Assembly: GCA_023266435.1 (NCBI GenBank)
Contig: JAHFQF010000089.1
Coordinates: 1-8,989 of the forward strand
DNA length: 8,989 nt
Source: Legionellales bacterium
Lineage (GTDB): Bacteria; Pseudomonadota; Gammaproteobacteria; Berkiellales; Berkiellaceae
Direction: 5' to 3'
Position 1 is the first letter of the stretch; each line of letters starts with the position of its first letter. The notes beneath the pieces were generated by a model. That model saw only the letters and a program-made list of their open reading frames with translations. It did no database searches and had not been told where the DNA came from. Below, piece by piece: positions 7,551-8,989 of this stretch. A program made the position numbers and the translations under genes.

Positions 7551-8842
7551 TTGCTGTGTTGTACCCCTCGAGCGAAAGATTGGTGAGCCGAGGCAAAATC
7601 ACCAGCACACATTGCGCCCATGATAGAAAGCTCTCCAGCCAGGCAACAGGCTGCGCAGACTTCTGCCAAGGCATGCACACGGTCTTTACCATTCAACCCC
7701 ATGATCTTCAGCCCAACCGATTGTGAGGGTAGGCCGGTTCCTCCACCGACTGTGCCAACCATAATATTGGGTAATGTGACAGAGGCATATAAGGCGCCTG
7801 TGTCCGTTAGCTCTAAGCGGGTGATGCCCACACTGGACTCTGAGACGCAGGCAACATCCTGCCCCGTGGCCAAATACAGTGCGGCCAGGCCATTGGCATA
7901 ATGCGCTTGCACGCCCATGGTGCCGCTCATCACGCCCCCCAATGCTGCCAAACGCCAGTACTCAACCATCATCGCAGGCGTTGTGTGCAAATACCGCTCT
8001 ACAAGCGACTTTTCTAACAGTATTTCAGCCGTTACTTTTTTTCCTCTGACAGAGAGGAAAGATAATGCAGAGGCCTTTTTGTCCCCTGAAAAATTAGCTT
8101 CTACAAACATATGTTTTGGTTTAATCGGGGAGTTGCTGGCAATGTATTTCAGAACCGCAGCAGTGGCAATAGTCGCCATATTCTGTCCGGAAGCATCCCC
8201 CGTAGAATAATCAAAGTTGAGATAGACATGATTACCTTCTACCGTGGTAAAAGTATCTACGAGCTTGCCATGGCTGGTTGTCTGCTCAGCGACTTCCTTG
8301 AAGGCTTCAAACTGATCCTGCGCCCACAATACAAATTGGCTCACTTCGATCAGATTTTTGAATACAAAACCTGGGGATCGGGTAATACCATCATTTAAAA
8401 TGACCACACTACACCCACCAGCTTTAGTAATCAGACATGCGCCTCTATTATAAGAGGCCACCAAAGCCGCCTCGGTCGTGGCAAGGGGGAGGTAATAATC
8501 GCCTTGCGCAAAAAATCCGTTAACCCGCAAAGGTCCTACTATTCCTACTGGTAGTTTGATTGTTCCGATGCAGTTTTCGATATTTTTAGAAAATGCCTCA
8601 ATGTATTCGAGTGAAGAAGGATCGGCTAAGAGTTGTTGATCGTCATCCGAAAGCTCTGTTTGTGCCCCTCGTAAAATCTTCCAATTACTCTCAATGCTTT
8701 CTTTATTGAGTGTTTTCACATAGTGTAATCTGGGCTTGGCTGTGAAGTGTTTTGGCACTAAACGCTCTGCCATTTTTTGCAGAGAAATATCGGGAATGAG
8801 GCGTTCTATCAGACGACGCATTTTCTCTCTATTAGCAGCCAT
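7547..8842 (-). CDS. Hydroxymethylglutaryl-CoA (HMG-CoA) reductase, class I-like, soluble
   Basis: Enzyme of 431 residues that reduces HMG-CoA to mevalonate with two NAD(P)H, the committing step of the mevalonate route to isoprenoids. All family landmarks are present: ENCIGTIKLPVGIVGPL at 89-105, ATTEAALVASYNRG at 121-134 with catalytic Glu124, the cofactor-loop motif GDASGQNM at 215-222, SGDKKASAL at 252-260 with catalytic Lys255, ATGQDVACVSESS at 325-337 with catalytic Asp329, GTVGGGTGLPSQ at 363-374, and LAGELSIMGAMCAGDFASAH at 401-420 with catalytic His420. It resembles the class I (eukaryote/archaea-type) core but lacks an N-terminal membrane domain, so it should be cytosolic. The regulatory phosphoserine after the His in animal enzymes is absent. 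The ATG at 8842 is supported by GAGGAG eight bases upstream, and it is the first gene after the promoter. No other mevalonate-pathway gene lies in the window. Direction in vivo is presumed reductive. Confidence 0.96.
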   Translation of the reverse strand: MAANREKMRRLIERLIPDISLQKMAERLVPKHFTAKPRLHYVKTLNKESIESNWKILRGAQTELSDDDQQLLADPSSLEYIEAFSKNIENCIGTIKLPVGIVGPLRVNGFFAQGDYYLPLATTEAALVASYNRGACLITKAGGCSVVILNDGITRSPGFVFKNLIEVSQFVLWAQDQFEAFKEVAEQTTSHGKLVDTFTTVEGNHVYLNFDYSTGDASGQNMATIATAAVLKYIASNSPIKPKHMFVEANFSGDKKASALSFLSVRGKKVTAEILLEKSLVERYLHTTPAMMVEYWRLAALGGVMSGTMGVQAHYANGLAALYLATGQDVACVSESSVGITRLELTDTGALYASVTLPNIMVGTVGGGTGLPSQSVGLKIMGLNGKDRVHALAEVCAACCLAGELSIMGAMCAGDFASAHQSFARGVQHSK

Positions 8843-8850
8843 ATCCTCTT

Positions 8851-8856
8851 CTCCTC
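8851..8856 (-). promoter_or_regulatory. Ribosome binding site of the HMG-CoA reductase gene
   Basis: On the minus strand GAGGAG lies eight bases before the ATG at 8842, followed by a second purine-rich stretch, AAGAGGA. It is the strongest Shine-Dalgarno sequence in the window and fixes the start of the first gene of the operon. Confidence 0.8.
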
Positions 8857-8911
8857 AAAGCTTTTAAGACTGATGAGATGTGTATATTTCATCAATAATT
8901 CTGTTTTTTTA

Positions 8912-8923
8912 ATGCTTTAGCAT
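8912..8923. repeat. Short inverted repeat at the predicted transcription start
   Basis: ATGCTTTAGCAT on the plus strand has five-base arms (ATGCT / AGCAT) around a two-base centre. It overlaps the last bases of the -10 box and the predicted start site near 8915. It could be an operator; it is too short and has no T-tract to serve as a terminator. Confidence 0.35.
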
Positions 8924-8950
8924 GATAAAGAAAATCGATTTTTTAATCAA
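8922..8950 (-). promoter_or_regulatory. Probable sigma70-type promoter of the operon
   Basis: On the minus strand a -35 box TTGATT (8945-8950) and a -10 box TATCAT (8922-8927) are separated by exactly 17 bases. The -10 differs from TATAAT at one position and the -35 from TTGACA at two. Transcription would begin near 8915, leaving a leader of about 70 bases before the HMG-CoA reductase ATG. The surrounding DNA is AT-rich and gene-free. No other promoter this good was seen, and the tight overlaps downstream suggest that it drives all six complete genes and probably the ligase. It is a pattern match only. Confidence 0.6.
8931..8942. repeat. 12-base perfect palindrome between the -35 and -10 boxes
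   Basis: AAAATCGATTTT is its own reverse complement and occupies the spacer of the predicted promoter, a position where a bound repressor would block RNA polymerase. It may be an operator, but AT-rich palindromes of this length also arise by chance. Confidence 0.4.
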
Positions 8951-8963
8951 TAAAACCAAATAT

Positions 8964-8981
8964 TTGAGTAGATACACTCAA
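8964..8981. repeat. Interrupted inverted repeat upstream of the -35 box (candidate regulator site)
   Basis: TTGAGT and ACTCAA form perfect six-base arms around a six-base spacer, AGATAC. The centre lies about 57 bases upstream of the predicted transcription start, where dimeric activators often bind. The half-sites do not match a regulator consensus I can name with confidence; the spacing is too wide for FNR or CRP. Confidence 0.4.
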
Positions 8982-8989
8982 TGTCTGTA

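Noticed and set aside
1..8989. CRISPR array, insertion sequence, tRNA or rRNA
   Set aside because: No regularly spaced repeats, transposase-like reading frame, terminal inverted repeats or RNA-gene signatures were seen on either strand.

Overview
The window is a single block of seven genes, all read from the minus strand (right to left). They are packed like one operon. A well-formed sigma70-type promoter at about 8922-8950 sits in front of the first gene. The base composition is moderate to slightly AT-rich, Shine-Dalgarno sites are recognisable, and the genes overlap by a few bases, so this is bacterial DNA. No rRNA, tRNA or housekeeping marker fixes the organism. The protein style and the presence of a mevalonate-pathway enzyme would fit a Gram-negative bacterium such as a Legionella- or Coxiella-type gammaproteobacterium, but that is only a guess.

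In transcription order the genes are: (1) a soluble class I-like HMG-CoA reductase, 7547-8842; (2) a UbiA-superfamily membrane prenyltransferase, 6609-7550; (3) an 852-residue phosphotransferase with an ATP-grasp domain and a mobile phosphohistidine domain, built like rifampicin phosphotransferase and PEP synthase, 4063-6621; (4) a DUF3419/BtaA-like SAM-dependent 3-amino-3-carboxypropyl transferase, 2967-4076; (5) a polytopic membrane protein with a phytol kinase/dolichol kinase-type CTP-dependent lipid kinase domain and a long membrane-embedded C-terminal extension, 1654-2970; (6) a GNAT-fold acyltransferase-like protein, 680-1651; (7) the N-terminal part of an AMP-forming acyl-CoA synthetase/ligase, 1-630, which runs off the left edge.

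Genes 1 to 5 overlap by 4, 13, 14 and 4 bases, and gene 6 (with the preferred start) begins 2 bases after gene 5 stops. They are therefore very probably co-transcribed and translationally coupled. The ligase follows after 49 bases.

The families suggest one theme: making or salvaging an isoprenoid and attaching it to, or building from it, a membrane lipid or small molecule. HMG-CoA reductase would raise mevalonate supply. The lipid-kinase-like protein and perhaps the phosphotransferase could phosphorylate a prenol or similar alcohol. UbiA would transfer the prenyl group. The BtaA-like enzyme could add a homoserine-type head group, and the ligase plus GNAT protein could activate and transfer an acyl group. 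This pathway is an inference from gene families; no substrate can be read from the sequence. The set is the strongest candidate in the window for an undescribed biosynthetic system. The remaining non-coding DNA is the 147-base leader at the right edge, which holds the promoter and three short inverted repeats.
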